Source: Pelecanus crispus (Eukaryota > Chordata > Aves > Pelecaniformes > Pelecanidae). From it: a DNA stretch of 64,000 bases. The translations under genes and the position numbers were made by a program. The notes under the pieces are model-generated. The model searched no databases, was not told where the DNA came from, and saw nothing but the letters and a program-made list of their open reading frames with translations. Location of the stretch: positions 4,971,501-5,035,500 of the forward strand of contig NC_134649.1 of the NCBI RefSeq assembly GCF_030463565.1, given 5' to 3'. Below, piece after piece: positions 33,797 through 47,900 of this stretch; positions within the stretch are counted from its first letter, which is position 1, and every line of letters starts with the position of its first letter.

Positions 33797-35924
33797 CGCT
33801 TGGCAGTTGCAAAAGCCCCGACTTTTGTGTTTGTGCGCTTCAAACCTGTGATTATGTTGCGGTGCCCGCCCCCTTCGGGCGCAGGGGGAAAGGAGCGGGG
33901 CAGGGATGGCTGGCGCTGCGATGGATGAGGCTGCAGTCCGCACCGAGTTCAGCCCGGTGCTGATCGGTTTGCTCCTGGTATCCCGGGCTCACGCTGGATT
34001 GAGCAACTCTTGCATGAAATTAGCCTTCCCTTGTTTTCCGGAGGGATCTCTGTAGGCAGGGAGATGGTAAATGTGCCTTGGAGCCCAACCATTTTAAAAA
34101 CTGCTCCCAATCCTTCGGCGTCTGCAGAAACAGGGATGGTTCTTTACTGCATCTTTGACGCTTTAATTTCTTCCGCTGCGTGTTTCTTTTTTTCACCGTA
34201 CTCCTTGAGCTGTCGTCGTGTGCCTCTCGCTTTCAAAAAGATAGGCGTTGTTGGAGGGAAGGGACGGAGAGATCAATTTTCTCCATTTTAAATGTAAAGG
34301 GAAAGAATTTAGGAGCTAGAAAGGCTTTTCTAAAAGCAGTAGTTTCAGGTTGAAAAGAAAGGGAAGTTCTTTGGATGCACTGACAGTGAGGCTAACTACA
34401 AAAAACAAAAAAGCGAGCGAGAAGGGCATAGATGGAGTCTGTAACGCACGTTGAGTAATATTGTGTTTCATTAGCCAGTGAATGCCAATTAACTCCTTGC
34501 AAATTAAGGCCCAGCTGAGTCTTTTGCGTTGTAGTGGCAGGGCTGGCTAGGGCTGGAGAGCTGCACTCTTACTTCCACGAGTTGAACTTTTTGGCTAGAG
34601 CTCTTTTCAAGAGGGAAGATTAATCTCTACGTTTGAAAACAAAACCCCGGTGCCCTTCTTCAGGGAAGGGCTTACAAAGGATCGAGTAGCATGGAGAAAC
34701 AGAAGAGAGGAGGAGGAGATCTGGTGTATGCTTAAACTGCTAGGATGCACGCTTACAATTTGTTTTTTCTTGTCTTACCTGGTACAGAACACCTTCTTCA
34801 AATAAAAATGCTTGCCCAGCTCTGGCAATAAAACAACACAGCAGCAGTATGGTAGGATTTTAGGTTCCAGTCCTCTGAAGTGTTTGCGGTTGCCACTTAG
34901 CTAAAATGACCCAATTAAGAACCTCCCAAATTAAGTATCTTTTTCTGAAGAAGAAGATCTAGGCATTTAAATAGGGGAAGATATGCTGAAAAACTTGTCT
35001 TAGCTGAATACTGCCTCTAATCGATCGTCTTTTGTAGTTTACAGTTTAATAGCCTTTGTTTTCACGAGTTATTGCTGAAAGAATTTTGCTGTTAGGGGGA
35101 AAAATGATCTCCAGAGCAGATGTTTTGCATCTCTTCATATTCTTCTCTCTCCCCACAATAGTGGAAGGAAGATTAATCTTAATTTTTATTTGTTTTTCAT
35201 ATATACTGTGTCATAGCTAAAAGGCACTTCCATTTTCGGTCAAACAAGCAAGGCATTCCTAAATAGGAATACAAAGGAGTTACAACTGGAGGGGAGAGAC
35301 CCATCCCTTTAATGCTTAATTATATAAAATCTGTTCGTGGTTGTATGACAGGAACATCTTTAAAATGCAGGTAGCTTCAGTGGAAAGCTTCTGATTCACA
35401 AACAGGCATTAAAACATTCTGAGAATTTCCTGAGACTTTGTTAGAATGGCACAAAAATGAAAAGCCCCTTCATTAAGATAAGGTATGTGCTGGTGTACCA
35501 GTGCATTTGATGTGCAAAGCTACAGCTGTCGGACACCTTCAGCCCAGGGCTGGGTTTAAGATGAAGCGTAAACACGGCGGTTTTTTACCTTTTCTGCCTC
35601 GAGCGTGATGGGGTTTTGATTTTCAGCCTTGTGTACATTTGCAAAGGGAATGTCTGGAAGTGAGCGGGTTAAACATTTAGAACAAAAATAACGATTTTAG
35701 GTCTGTTAATACTTCAGACTGACAAGATGCCTTGATGGATGCGTTCATGTTAGCTCTGAGCTTTTGTTTGTCTATCCAGGCTATATTTTATGTTTCTGAT
35801 GTTAATAAACAGGAGCTCATGCCGTATGTTTAATCTCTCTCCCAGGTTGCTTAGTAAAAACCCTCGTGAGCTCCTGAGAGTCAGCGTTGCACGCACCTAG
35901 CTTTCACAGCAGCGTTTTCATATA

Positions 35925-35995
35925 CGCCTAGTGGTTAGTGAATGCTGTTACCTGGGAGTTGGGTAATTCCTTCTCTAATTGAGGTTGTGAATAGA
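35925..35995 (+). mobile_element. Possible tRNA-derived SINE (MIR/CORE-like) relic
   Basis: GCCTAGTGGTTAGTGAATGC followed by TACCTGGGAGTTGGGTAATT resembles the A-box and following region of tRNA-derived ancient amniote SINEs (CTAGTGGTTAGAGCA...CCTGGGAGTCAGG). The B-box is not preserved. Confidence 0.4.
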
Positions 35996-37104
35996 AAATG
36001 CCAGAGTGTTTCAGGAATTGGTGTCAGCCGGGTTCAGCAGAAAGAGGAGAGGAGGGAAGCGTTCAGGGAGTGATGGTGATGAGCGTCCATGGGAAGGAGC
36101 CGCGAGCCAGGCAGTACTTGGACTTTTTTGATTGTGTTGGATTGTACTTTGAAAGCGTTTCCATACCAGAACTGGAGCAAAGGCTTGCATGACTCACAGA
36201 CTGAAAGGGTTAGGAAATGGTAGTGACATAGCTAATGTCAGGCAAAATGTGTTGAGAATGTGAGAAAGCAGAGGAATGGGTGTGGAGGGAAGATGCGTGT
36301 TAGAAGTTTCAGTGCTGAAGCAACATTTGAGAGAGAGAAACGCTCTGTGTGTGAAGCGAGGGCACTTACACTGAGTCCTTGAGTATCTTGTGAGGAGCGA
36401 AGGGGCTGCCGAGCGCGAGCAGACATCAGTTAGTTAACCTCACTACAACAGGAGGCGTGATTTATTGGGTTTAGTAGGGAAATTGCTCAGATTTGATCAA
36501 CTGTTGTGTTACTTTTTATGTCAGCTTTTCCCTGACCGGTTGTTCTTCAGACTGATTCTAGACCATCGTTAAAGCAGAACCCCAGTGTCACTGAAGTTGT
36601 TTTCATCTTGAAATACGCACGCAAAATCTCGTGTTGAGGAGTTTCCATGTGATGATTTTTTTAATCTGTCTTCATTGCTAAATAATTAGTTTCTATCAGT
36701 GTATGTTACCTCGGGAAAAGTTGTTTCAAATCCTGTTTGGTTTTCTGCTAAACTGGCATTTACTAAGCAAATCTTGGAGAATGTCTTCAGTGAGGGGAAT
36801 TTTTTTTTTTTTTTAAAGCATCTCACATTTAGAGTTAAAATACATTTCAGGGCTGAAACTATTAGCTTTAAAGGACAATTTCAATTCATATTTAACTGAA
36901 GCTTTTTTTTCTTCACCAGTATTTTTTTTTTTCTTTTTACTCTGAGGTAGATTTTACCAGTGATCACTGCAACTATTAACTCAGTGAGACCAGAAGAGGC
37001 AGTTTTGTTAAATGATTAATTATATTGTGTGTATGTTCCATCTGTGTGAATTGTGAGCTACCGCAGGCTTCATTGTAGAGAAGTTTGTTTATGGTGCTGA
37101 ACTT

Positions 37105-37122
37105 TGAGAGAGAGAGAGAGAG
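37105..37122 (+). repeat. (GA)n microsatellite
   Basis: About eight GA dinucleotides in intron 1, a GAGA-type simple repeat. Confidence 0.85.
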
Positions 37123-40100
37123 GAAATAATATATGCAGGAAACCTGTTTTTCTCACGCTGGATGTTAACTTTATGATCCCACACACAAAACAACTTATCT
37201 AGCTCATCATCTGTAATGGCCCTAGAGTTCATAACTTGCAAAATGTACTGAATTACCCTATTTTTTTAAAAATAATTTATTTCTGTAGATAATCTGTAGT
37301 TAAATTAATAAACTTCATGAGCATTATTTTACTTTCTTGAAAAGGTGATGACTGAGAAGCAGTGGCAACTTTCTGAAAAAGTTCTTTAAACTTTGGTTTA
37401 TGAAATTAAGTACGCTCTTATTCGGATTTTAGTGTAAAGCTTTCACATTTGGAAATGCTTTGTGATGTTATCAAGTAGCAGCTGTTTTTATTTATATGTG
37501 TGAGTGCGCACACAGGAATGGGTAAACTGCAGTTTATTATTGAAAACTATTGTGTATGCTGAATTTAAAAAAAAAAAGTTGCAGTTTGAGTAATTGTCTC
37601 GAGTCATAATTAAAGTTGCAGATTTGTAGTTTCAGTTTGTCAGATCTTTCTGACAAAGTTGAGCTTTTAAGGTTTCTGGGCTTAGGTGGTAATGGAACAT
37701 GCTGCTTTTAAGAGTTCTGTGTTCAGAAAGACTTCAGGAATGCAATGATGTGTTTGAAAGGTAGAAATACTATTTTAGTATTTTGATATATTTGACATGT
37801 ATAATTTTTCTATCACTGTAAATTGTATAGACAGCTTCTTTGTGTAGGTTAGTTGGATTAGTTTTTATGATTTATGAAAGCCACTTTAAAAAGAATAGTT
37901 TCAAAATTTTTTTTATTGTACAAAAGCAGAACTCAACAAACAGTAGTTGATGAAGACACATTTGTGGTTTTTAGCCAGCCTGTCTTGTGTGCTGTTTTTT
38001 GGGTTGGTTTTTTTCCCCCTCTTAGCCAAGTCATGACAGGTACAACCTGGACTGATTTCTGTAGTACTTTATTTGTCTTTTTTTTGTGCGTGTCCAGAAC
38101 TGTCCGAGACAAACTTTGAGGACCAGCAAATGATGAGCAGCGTACAGTGTTCATTCATGTATTTCTGTGCTCTGTTTGCAGAGCTGTACCGAGTCCTCAA
38201 ACTCAAAACCAGGCTCTAGCTCCTTTTGGCAGGGCTTGTTGGTTTTACTAACTAAGTTTGGTAATAGTTTGGCTTATTAATTAATTAAGGATATGCATTC
38301 TGGCAAAACTGGTGTTAGCATGGTGGTGTATTGTGAGGGTTTAACTTGCATTTATCACTGAAAATTTTTCTTTTTAACCTTTGCAAATGCTAAATATGAG
38401 CAGTTCCCTTGGGATATCTTTCAAGACACCAGTTAACTTCTTCAATGTTGATATCCTCAAGAAGTTGCTGTTGTGGCACAAGATTATTTAAGATGTGCTG
38501 AAAAGCAAAATTGTTATTTATTTACAGATTGATTTGCATATGACTTGTAAGCTTTAATGTCATATAATTTTATTTATTTACTAATTTTGGAATAGTCAGA
38601 CATGTACATTTCTTATTACTCTGTTCCTTTCTTGGTAAACTTGATGGTATGAACAGAAATAAGCATCTCTATGTTTCAGTGACTCCCCAGATAGTTTTTC
38701 AAGGAGACTGCTGTCTTTGACCTACCCAGTGTGAAGGCACCTCACACCCCAATAAAGTACTGAGATTATTCCTCTAGAGGAACAAATCCACTCAGTCAAT
38801 ATTTTGGTAAAACAGCAAATGTATGCTTTTGTAGCAAGACAAAGTCATTTTAGTAATAACTTGGAGCAATAATTCATGTCAAGATTGTCACTGAAGAGAA
38901 GTGCTACCCAGGTTGTGCTTTAAGGACTTTATGCTAAGCTGTTGACTTGGAAAAAAGTGTACATTATACAAATAAACTTTCAAAGCAGGAAATAGGTGAA
39001 CTGCACATGTATGTGCTTTAGTGTAATAGTTTATAAAATAGGTGCATGTCCTACTTTTGTGAGAACTTAGTTTGTGAAGATGTGTGTTTTGAGCAAGTAC
39101 AGTGACCTAGTGAGCCCGCTTGCTATGTGATGCCAGCGAGGCGCATGTTATTGAAATAGCTCTGTGACCAGTCAGGGCGAATGTTATCTGCAAACCTCTT
39201 ATTGGTGCCATTAAATGCTGTAAAGATAGCTCTGTTTACTTGGAAGTGTAAGCATCAACTCTGATCACAACACTTTCTCTTAACAAGTGGGCTTGTTTTG
39301 GAGTTCTTTGCTGAACATCCCTTCTCCCTGTGGAGGGGAGCAGTGTCAGAATGGGACAACAGCAGGCAAATGCAGAGAATATTAGAGTTCTTAATGATAG
39401 AGGCTAACTTTACGTGTGTGGTTTGGTTTTTTCCCTGCTGTTGAATGGGTGGTGGGTCATTTTTACTGATTGTTTCCGGAAGCTTTATAGTTTTTTCCTT
39501 CAATATGAACAGTTCACAAATTAGTACACTACTCATTTTAAGTCGGCTACTTACACAATACGTTCAAATAGCGGAGGGTTTGATTGGAGGCAGGAAAGAA
39601 GAATTTTTTGAAGTTCAGAATGCATGAAATGAATACATGCTGAAGTAGTCAAAGATCCCTTGTACTTTATCAGGGAGCAGTCTGCTTGAATGAAAGGTAC
39701 TGTACCTGCTGTTAAGTTTATAAACTTGGTTTATACAGATTACTTTTTAAATTATTCATGATGCTACATTACAAGTGTATCTGACAGGTTTAAAATAAAT
39801 GGCTTGATGGTAAGAGGGAGCATGCATAAATTAGAGCTGGGATAATGTGCTCTTTGAAGTATCTCTTCCATTTGTTACTACTGGAATACAGTAGGTAGCT
39901 GCAGCTGAATGTGTGATTCTCAAGTACGGAGTGCATCATTATCTTCAAACTGTGTTATAGTGGCAGTTCTTATATAAGACAGATGAGATGAAGTGGCAGG
40001 GAGGACTAAGATGCTCACTTTGTACTTAGTTACAGGCACATTTCTGCTGAAACGTGGAGAGTATTTACGGGATGAAACTTCTGTAAGCGCAGCAGTTGAA

Positions 40101-43100
40101 AGGGTCTGCTCGTAGCTGTGCGTCGGTAAGGTGAGGATAGCATCGCATTGTTTTATTTACTCTTTTTTGTTAGCATTGCTGTGGGTTTGTAAGAGGTGTT
40201 TTAGCAAGGTGGTAGGAGGTTTTCCCAGATACTTAGTGAGACGCTCTATCTGGTTTGCTTATGGATCGTGGTACTCAGCTTGAGAAGTCTTCTGATCTGT
40301 ATGCACAGGAAAACTTTGCAAGAGCTGAACTGTTGTGTTTGGAAAAGGTTATTGGTGGGGAAAGAGAATTCCAGATCTCTTGGATGCAAAACCAGCTTCC
40401 CCAAACATAAACTGACACAGTGCTGGTTTTCCTGATTTTGTAGACAAGCAGCTCATTATGTTTGAGAAGCAAGCTCCCAAAGTAGCTTATGGTGTAGAAA
40501 AAAAATACCTAAGATGCAGCCCTCAAAAATAATCAGAAGTTTTTCTGAAAGTGGAAGGCCGTCTTATAGAGATGGATAGTTCAAATCTTAAGTCTTAATC
40601 AAACAGGTACAGCATTTTGGAGCAAGGTCTGGTGACATCTGCTCCTGGGAACAGTCTATAACCCAACTTTAAAAAGAGAATTGGCTTGAACGTTGGAAGG
40701 GCTTTATCCCTGGATCTCACTGGGGTGCTTTCCTCATTATTTGCATTGGCTTCAGTTTAGAGTCATCTCCGCGTTTTGTCCTTCTACAAATAGTGCATTT
40801 TGCTTTCTTGCCCTTCTTGTCACCTCCCCTCGGGTCCTTCTGTGTGAGCGTAGTATGTACCGTGAGAGGCTTAAAAAGCACATTGCAGGCACCTCGCGGG
40901 AGGAGCGGAGGCACTGGCACTGCACTGCAGGAGCAAACATGTATTTGCACTGCTCAGCTGATCTTGGAGTAACATTTGGCTGTAGCGTTAGAGTTGAAAT
41001 CGCAATGGAAACACCTTGTTTGTCCTATCCCCTGTGCTCTTTGCCAGTGCAGGAATTATTTTTATTGCGGTGTTTTTGTTGCTTTCTCCTGGGGATTTTG
41101 ATGCGTAGTTAAATTGTCACTGTTGTCTTCCCTAGTCAAATTTCATGTATCCCACTGGGGATTTGGTTCGTTCTCCAAAATACCGATGGAGTTAAATAGT
41201 TGTGCATTGTTTGTGTTAAGCTTTCAGGTGGCTCTGCCTTTCTTTTAGCTGAGAACCAGTGTTAAGAGAGACACTGACCATGATGATGGTACAAACTGTG
41301 TTAAGAGCTCACAGACCCACTGGGGCGGAGGGGGGAGCCCACTGGAATCGCGATGGTGTCGGGCTGCCACGATGGGATTTTTAGCTGCTGCTTCTCTCCG
41401 GTTGTTCGGTATCCCCAGCAGGTGGAAGCAGCTTGTGGTTCTGTATTGATAGCAGTTAACATCGTCTTTCAGTTTATTGTGGCTGAAGCTTTTTTTTGTT
41501 GTTGTTTTTTGAGATGGATATACATTTTATTGGTCCCTTGCAAATGTCATGTCTCCTGGGAAGGATTGGAGGGAATGAACATCCAGCTGTGTTAAGAGAT
41601 GCATATAAGTTGCTGCTGTTGTGCGTGCTTTGCTCTTCTTCCTCGGACCTGCATGGTACTGCTGGGGAAGGAAAGTTGCAAACCAGTAGGACGTGTGACC
41701 ATTTGTGTGTGGTGGGGGATGCCAAAAGTCGAAGAGTCTGTTAGTCTTGTTGCTCATGCACCTTGGATGCGGAGATTTTGTTTTAAAAAGTTATGTTGGT
41801 GTTCCCTTGCAGCTCTTCCAGTGGCTACACCCATGATGGAGGTTGAGTCTGTGCAGTTGTTACAAATGAGCAAAAATGGGGTTTTAGAAAAGCACATTTG
41901 TTGTTCCAAACTTGAGACTTGGCTTGGTTTGAGACTGTGACTTGAGCCTGCCTGGGTCCTGTCTGGGAGTGACTGAAGGTTTTGGTTGGTTGGTTGTCTC
42001 TTTCCTTTTTTGTGTGTGTGTTAATAAGATATTTGTATTTTTTGTCACGCTGAGTATGCTGACTACGTGGACAAACACTTTCATTGATATTGTGTCTCAT
42101 CAAGAGGCATGTAATATGTATTTAATACTTAAATTAGGTCATGAGAGTCCCTTTTAAAATTCGAGCTTGTATATGCTTCGATGGGTTGTGGTTCTAAAAT
42201 GTGGCCAGTGTCACCAGTGCATGAATAAAAGTCCTTTCAAGCTGGTTCAGTTGTTATCCTACAGAAATAAGGCACAGACAGAGAAACACATTTGAGAGTG
42301 TGTGTGTATGTGGCAGCGGTTCTGGACTTCAGCAGAAACACATGTGAAACGGACATCTGTTTCTGCATGGCTTGTGTTTTGTGTATCTCTTTTGGTAGTT
42401 CATTGTTTAAATAAACATGTTGCATTAGCTGTAAGGCTTTAGTGTCATATGTCCACTGATGAGATATATTAGGGTTTTGTTGTTCCCAAGCTGTACTGAG
42501 AAACAACAGCTTTACAATTCAATACATTTCAGGAAGATTACAAAAAGAATTTGGGGTGGATCACAATCAGCACTTCAAAAGCAATAGCTTTGGAGTAACT
42601 CCGCTATAACACAGCACAGCCCATGGAAAAACACTGTCATCTTAACAGATGCAGTGTTATTTTGGAGATTCCACTGTATAAATACATGGACTGTGGTTAA
42701 ATTGTGATGGCAACAGATGCAATCTCAGTTCTCAATTCTTTAATCTCTTTAATATTTAAAAATACCCCACAAAGTAAAAGAAAAAAACAACATCAAAGCT
42801 GGAAATAAGCCTTCTGTAAATTGTTGAGGCTGTACCTTTTGGGCCTTGTTTCATTTTGGATACATCACTGCAGATTAGACTTGGGCAGAGTAAATGCTCC
42901 TCTCTGTGAGGGAGTCTCTGCAAGTGCTGCTACTCACGGCTTATTGTACAATTTGCATATGAATGGAATTATTCAGCTATACTTAAGAAATGTCAGCAAG
43001 ATTGAAGTCAGAGTTGGTTAACCTGGCAAAAAGATATTTCCAGTATTTTTCATGAAAGAAAGTGATAGTATGGAGACAAGAATTACACATTCCACTGGCT

Positions 43101-43899
43101 AAGCCAACATTGTCTGAGGATTTTCTTGGTGTTTTTGTAGTTGATATCAGTGACTTTATTTTTAAATTTGTCTGCAATACACTGCAGTGTTTGAGAGCGA
43201 GAGAATTGGAATGCGGGAATCAGATGTTGTATCGTAATGCCACACAGTTGTGTTCACATTTGTTTTTCTTTCCAGATTTGGTTTTGTTTAAATACTGATT
43301 TGACAAGTATAAATTGAGAGCAAGGCTTGGTCTGTCTGGTTTTTTTTTTTTATATATGGGCAGCAAATAACGCATAGGAAGATGTTGTTATCGGTGCATT
43401 CACCTCTATCCATCCACTAGTTGGGTAGAAAAGCCTGAAGTTAAATACTGTAACTGGATTTTAAAAAGGGACCGGATGATTTTTGTGAGCAACAACATCG
43501 GTAGTCATGCATGCTAAAATAGGGAGTGATCACATCTCGTGCTTCAGAAGCTGTGACAGTATGCAAGGGTTGGGAAGAAATTGTATTCCTCCTCCGGGTG
43601 TTTGTATTTCCCTCCCCGTTTGTAAAAAGCAGAGAAATGCTGTCCTGGAGGGGTGGTTAAAGGGCTTGTTTTTCGAACAGTGAGATGACTTCAGGTGCTC
43701 GTGTGACTGTCATCCAGGTGAAGGCGCCTTCCCCAGGAAGCTGTGCGTTGTCAGGTGTTCGGAGGCTGTACTCTCAGCAGAAGTACGCGGGTGGGGGTGT
43801 TGGAATCAGCTGGCTGACAAGGAGATAATGTATTACACTAAAAGTAAACCCCCGGCCTTCACAGGTGACTTAAGAGTGCCTGGTGTCACACAGTTAGAA

Positions 43900-44950
43900 T
43901 GAAATGGAGGTTGAGGTGGCTTGAGCGCGGCCTGGCCTCCCTTGGAGGATGGGTGGAGATGCTCTCCGGTGGTTCCGCGGGACTTCTCTTCGTTCTTCGG
44001 CAGCGACTGTGCTCACAGAAGTGTTTCTGGCTTGCCGCGTGTGCGGCCAGTTTACTGCCGTATCAAAATACCGTTCTGACCTCAGGGTGACTGTCGCTGC
44101 TCATGGTGTCTCATGCCTCGAGCTCGTCTTTAACACCCTCGCGGCTTCCCGCAGACCTGGTGGGATGAGATGTGAATCCCATTTAATAGGGGGAGGTGGG
44201 CGGGGAAGAAGTGAAGAGCAGAGGCTGAGGGTATAGCTGTCATGTGCACTGATTTTTGCAGGGGAAGGGAGAATGCTTCACTTCAGATGTCTGCGTACCC
44301 TGGTTGGGTACGTCCCCCTCTGTTCTCCCTCTCCATCAACAGCAACCTTGCGACAGCGTCGTGAGCTCGCTACACGGCTCCTTGACGTCTCGGATGAAGA
44401 AGAGCACGACCGCAAGGCTGGCTTTGTTGGTGTCAAGCCTGTTGGCCGGAAAGCGGTGAACGTGGTTTTAGGCTGTGGGTCTGCGGGATGCTGTGCACAG
44501 TCGTAACTGCCGAGAGGTTCAGAGGGCGGAAGGGTTCATTTTCCTCTCGGCCGATTTAAGTGGCGAGCTACACTGGCTCATGGAAGGGTGCGGTGAGAGC
44601 CTTGAGGGGACGGGATCGTGTGAGTGAGGACGGGGCGAGGGGGAAGCACAACAAATGGTTGCGTTAGCACAGTTCCCAGCGAGCAGCGCGCTCTGGATTT
44701 TGTGCCTGTACCGTGAGAGGTGGGTTCCGGTGCCTGCGCTGTGCATCGCGCAGGGCGCTGGGACTGGAAGGGGACATACTCCCTCCGGATCAGGGAGCGC
44801 TCCGCACGTGGGCGAAAGCCTCTGCATCGGCTCGGGGGTGCAGCATCGCAGCCCACCCCTTGCTGGCGAGGGGCAGCGCCTGGCAAAGGCAGGGGCTTCT
44901 CTCTCAAACGCCTGTGAACCTGAACGTGAGGATTAGCGTGGTACCATCCA
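43900..44950. other. CpG-richer patch within IGF1R intron 1
   Basis: About 1 kb with raised GC and CpG relative to its AT-rich flanks, about 12-13 kb downstream of exon 1. Several frames are open on both strands but none is recognised. Mammalian IGF1R hosts an antisense noncoding transcript (IRAIN) from an intronic promoter, so this patch is a conceivable internal promoter or enhancer; that is inference only. Confidence 0.3.
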
Positions 44951-47900
44951 GCCATCTTCTCAAAGTAGCTCAGTTATTTTTATTGAAACAAGGGGAGCTT
45001 GTTTGTTTAGCAAAGACGGGCTTCAGTGGAAGCTGTAGACCGAGTGCTCGACGAATGTAATAGTTTCGCAGAATTAAAACCAGTTCTCATGCTTCCACTG
45101 GGCATTACAACTCTGCGTAGCTTTGTAACCTTCTGGTGGAAATGCCGTGAATTTTGGTCCAGTTTGTCCTTCAAAGTTTATTTCTTCCTTAGTATGAAGG
45201 CCTTGGAGCACTACTAGCATATTACATTTTTTTTTCTTTTCTTGAGATGGAGTGTGAGCGATTTTCATATTGACTTGAAACAGCATGCAGGAAGAGCTTG
45301 CTTTAAATACACAGTTTTAATCTAATTTTGCATATTTCTAGCTGGATTTTTTAATGGGCTGACAGCTGTTAGGACACCTTGATTCACAAATACAACCTTT
45401 TTGGAAAATACAGGCTTTTTTTCCAATGAATAGCATTTGCTGTTTCTACACATTCATGCAAATGATTAGATGCCTTGGATGCATTTACTCAGATCCTTAA
45501 TTTTCACATTTCTAAGTGACAAAATGGCAAATGATGTATTTTCTGGTAGATTAGTTCTCATTTGTGTTACTTTTTTATTTGGATGGAAAATGGAATTTTA
45601 ATTGAAATGCAGAAGATCCGAATTTTGAGAAAATTAAAACTTCTAGTGTGATGGACAGCCATGATTTAAAAAAGAAAAAATCCACAAAAAAATAGTTTGC
45701 CATTGTTTCTTAAAAGTTTAGAACTGAAAGGTCTTGCCCACAGACTGTTTCACAGGTTTCTATGCAGGAGTCCTTTTTAATTTGGACTTAATTGCTCGTT
45801 GAGCTGAACCATTTGAGTAAACTGAGATGAGGCACTTGCAGAAGTAGCTGTTGAATGTCAAAGCTATCTTAGCATTTCAACAAAGGGTGGCTCCAAGAGA
45901 GCACTGAACAGTAAAATCACCAGTCCAACCCTTTTTCGTGTAAATTATATGCTTACTATTTTTATTTTATTTAAATTACAGTAGACATTTGCCCTAATAT
46001 ATGCTGTTATAATTTCATGTTAGATTTGTAATTAAGTTTATTTTTAGAAGAATGCATTCAAGTGGTTTATAGAAAATGATTTTCTATTTTTGTAAAGGAA
46101 ATAATTGTTTTTTATTGACTTTTAATTTCATGCAAATGTTTGGGTTTTTTTTTTGGCTTGGAGGGTATCTAAGCAGAAAGAAATCTAATGATTTGAGAAT
46201 ATTCTCATAAAAAAGATTCATTGTCACTAGCTAGGGGCACTGGTAGGCAGAGTTAACTCTTCTTTAGGCGTGTTCAAATTGAGTGACAGATGTTGCAGAA
46301 TGCGGTACAGGGGGTTTGTGTAATAAATTTTATTTATTGATTGTTCTTCCTGGTTAAGGTAGGAAAGCCAAACTAACGGCGTTTGGAACCTGACAGGGAG
46401 ATAAGAAAGATGGTCATAATGGGGTGATTTCTCAAGATGCCTGAATATGTCGCAATCCATGGCAAATCTGATGGACAAGTGAGCGTTAGCAGTGTGCAAG
46501 CCAGATTTGCTATTTTTAATTTGGCCTTGCTATCGTGTCTGTTCACAGATGAATTTGAAGGCTAAGGGGAGTTGAGTGATGAGTCATTATTGAGTTAGTA
46601 AAATCACAATTGATCGCCGTTTCCTGTTGATTCCAAAATTACTGAAGTGTGAAAGCCGAGACTGACTGATGACTTCTTGGAGGGGAGTATGAGGGTGGAA
46701 TGTGGAAGTGACTCTGTCTAAAGTAATTCAGCGCTGCCCTGGGTGTTAGTACAGAAATGTCTGTAGAGAGAACAGGTGTGCGTCTGAGATGGGAGGCTTT
46801 GAAGGAAGGGTGATGGTCTGGCCAGCCCGGTTACCTAGGAGGAATGATCATCTGGGCACTAAAACACGCTCTTCAGCCAGGTGGGGGGAAGGGGCTTCTT
46901 AAGTGGCCACCAGTAGAAGCTTAAGATTAAACTTTTCGTTAGTCTCCTCCGTACTGGAGAGAGCTTCTGATTGACCTGTGTTTCTGTCACTTAGCTCAGA
47001 AGATTTTTATCTTGAAATCCCTTTGCTCCCAGGTACTATGTGCTGTGAAAGGCTCCCGCTCTTCCGCAGCGTGGTGCAGAATGGATGTCAGGCTGCACAG
47101 CGGCAGGGAATGGGATGTGGGGACAGCAGCGTTGCGTGGTGGAGAAAGTCTTGCGTATCTCGGTTATTGTTTGCGATGATCTTTCGATGAATCCTTGATC
47201 TTGTCATTCTGCAGCTTTGTTATTTTCTTGTGATGAAAGTGGATTAATGCTCTTTCGGCAGATACTAATTAGAAACATTGTGGTAATGTGCAGGTAAGAT
47301 TTAAAATGTCTTTTTTTCCCTCCTAGAACTTACTCTTAGCAAAACTTTTTTTTTTTGGTTAGGAACTATTAAGTTACGTTACTAGACTCTGCCCACATTG
47401 CATATGTGAGAGTAAATTCTGCTGAAAGGGGATTTGTTGGAAGAAATTAAAGGGAGGATATATACTGTTCTGAGTTATATTTGGAAGCAAGCTATAAAGA
47501 AGCCTTGAAGTACCACTTCAGGAAGAGAAAACTTAGTTTAGTTCCCTGGAGGAATAAGAGGAGGTGTGAGGTAAGGCTGTCCCTTCTCCTCTGTTTATTG
47601 CATCCCTCACAAAATTCTGATTTTAAAGAGTTTTTCTGAGGTGGTAGTTTGGAAGGCAAAATAACAATCTGTGTTCTGTCTTACAACTATTCAGATGGTC
47701 TTCGAACTGCTGAAACTTGTCATGGATGTACACTCTGATATGCTGTGTTAAAACAGAAATAAAGAACTAGGAGAAGGAGAAATATATTTTTTCCTTGGAA
47801 AACGCGTACAAAGCTTTTCTGAATGTTGCCATATTTAGGATTGTAGAAAACTGAGAAGGGGGAAAAAGAGATGGTTGATCTTGCTGTCTGAGAACAGCTT

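Noticed and set aside
40693-41112. 139-codon plus-strand frame in intron 1
   Set aside because: No recognised domain, no supporting splice sites, and composition typical of chance frames.
44273-44506. 77-codon frame with a charged segment (ELATRLLDVSDEEEHDRKAG)
   Set aside because: It looks protein-like in composition but lacks an ATG at the start given, recognisable homology, and splice context.
45918-45935. AAAATCACCAGTCCAACCC resembling a CR1 fragment
   Set aside because: Fewer than 20 bases match and flanks do not, so a CR1 insertion is not supported.
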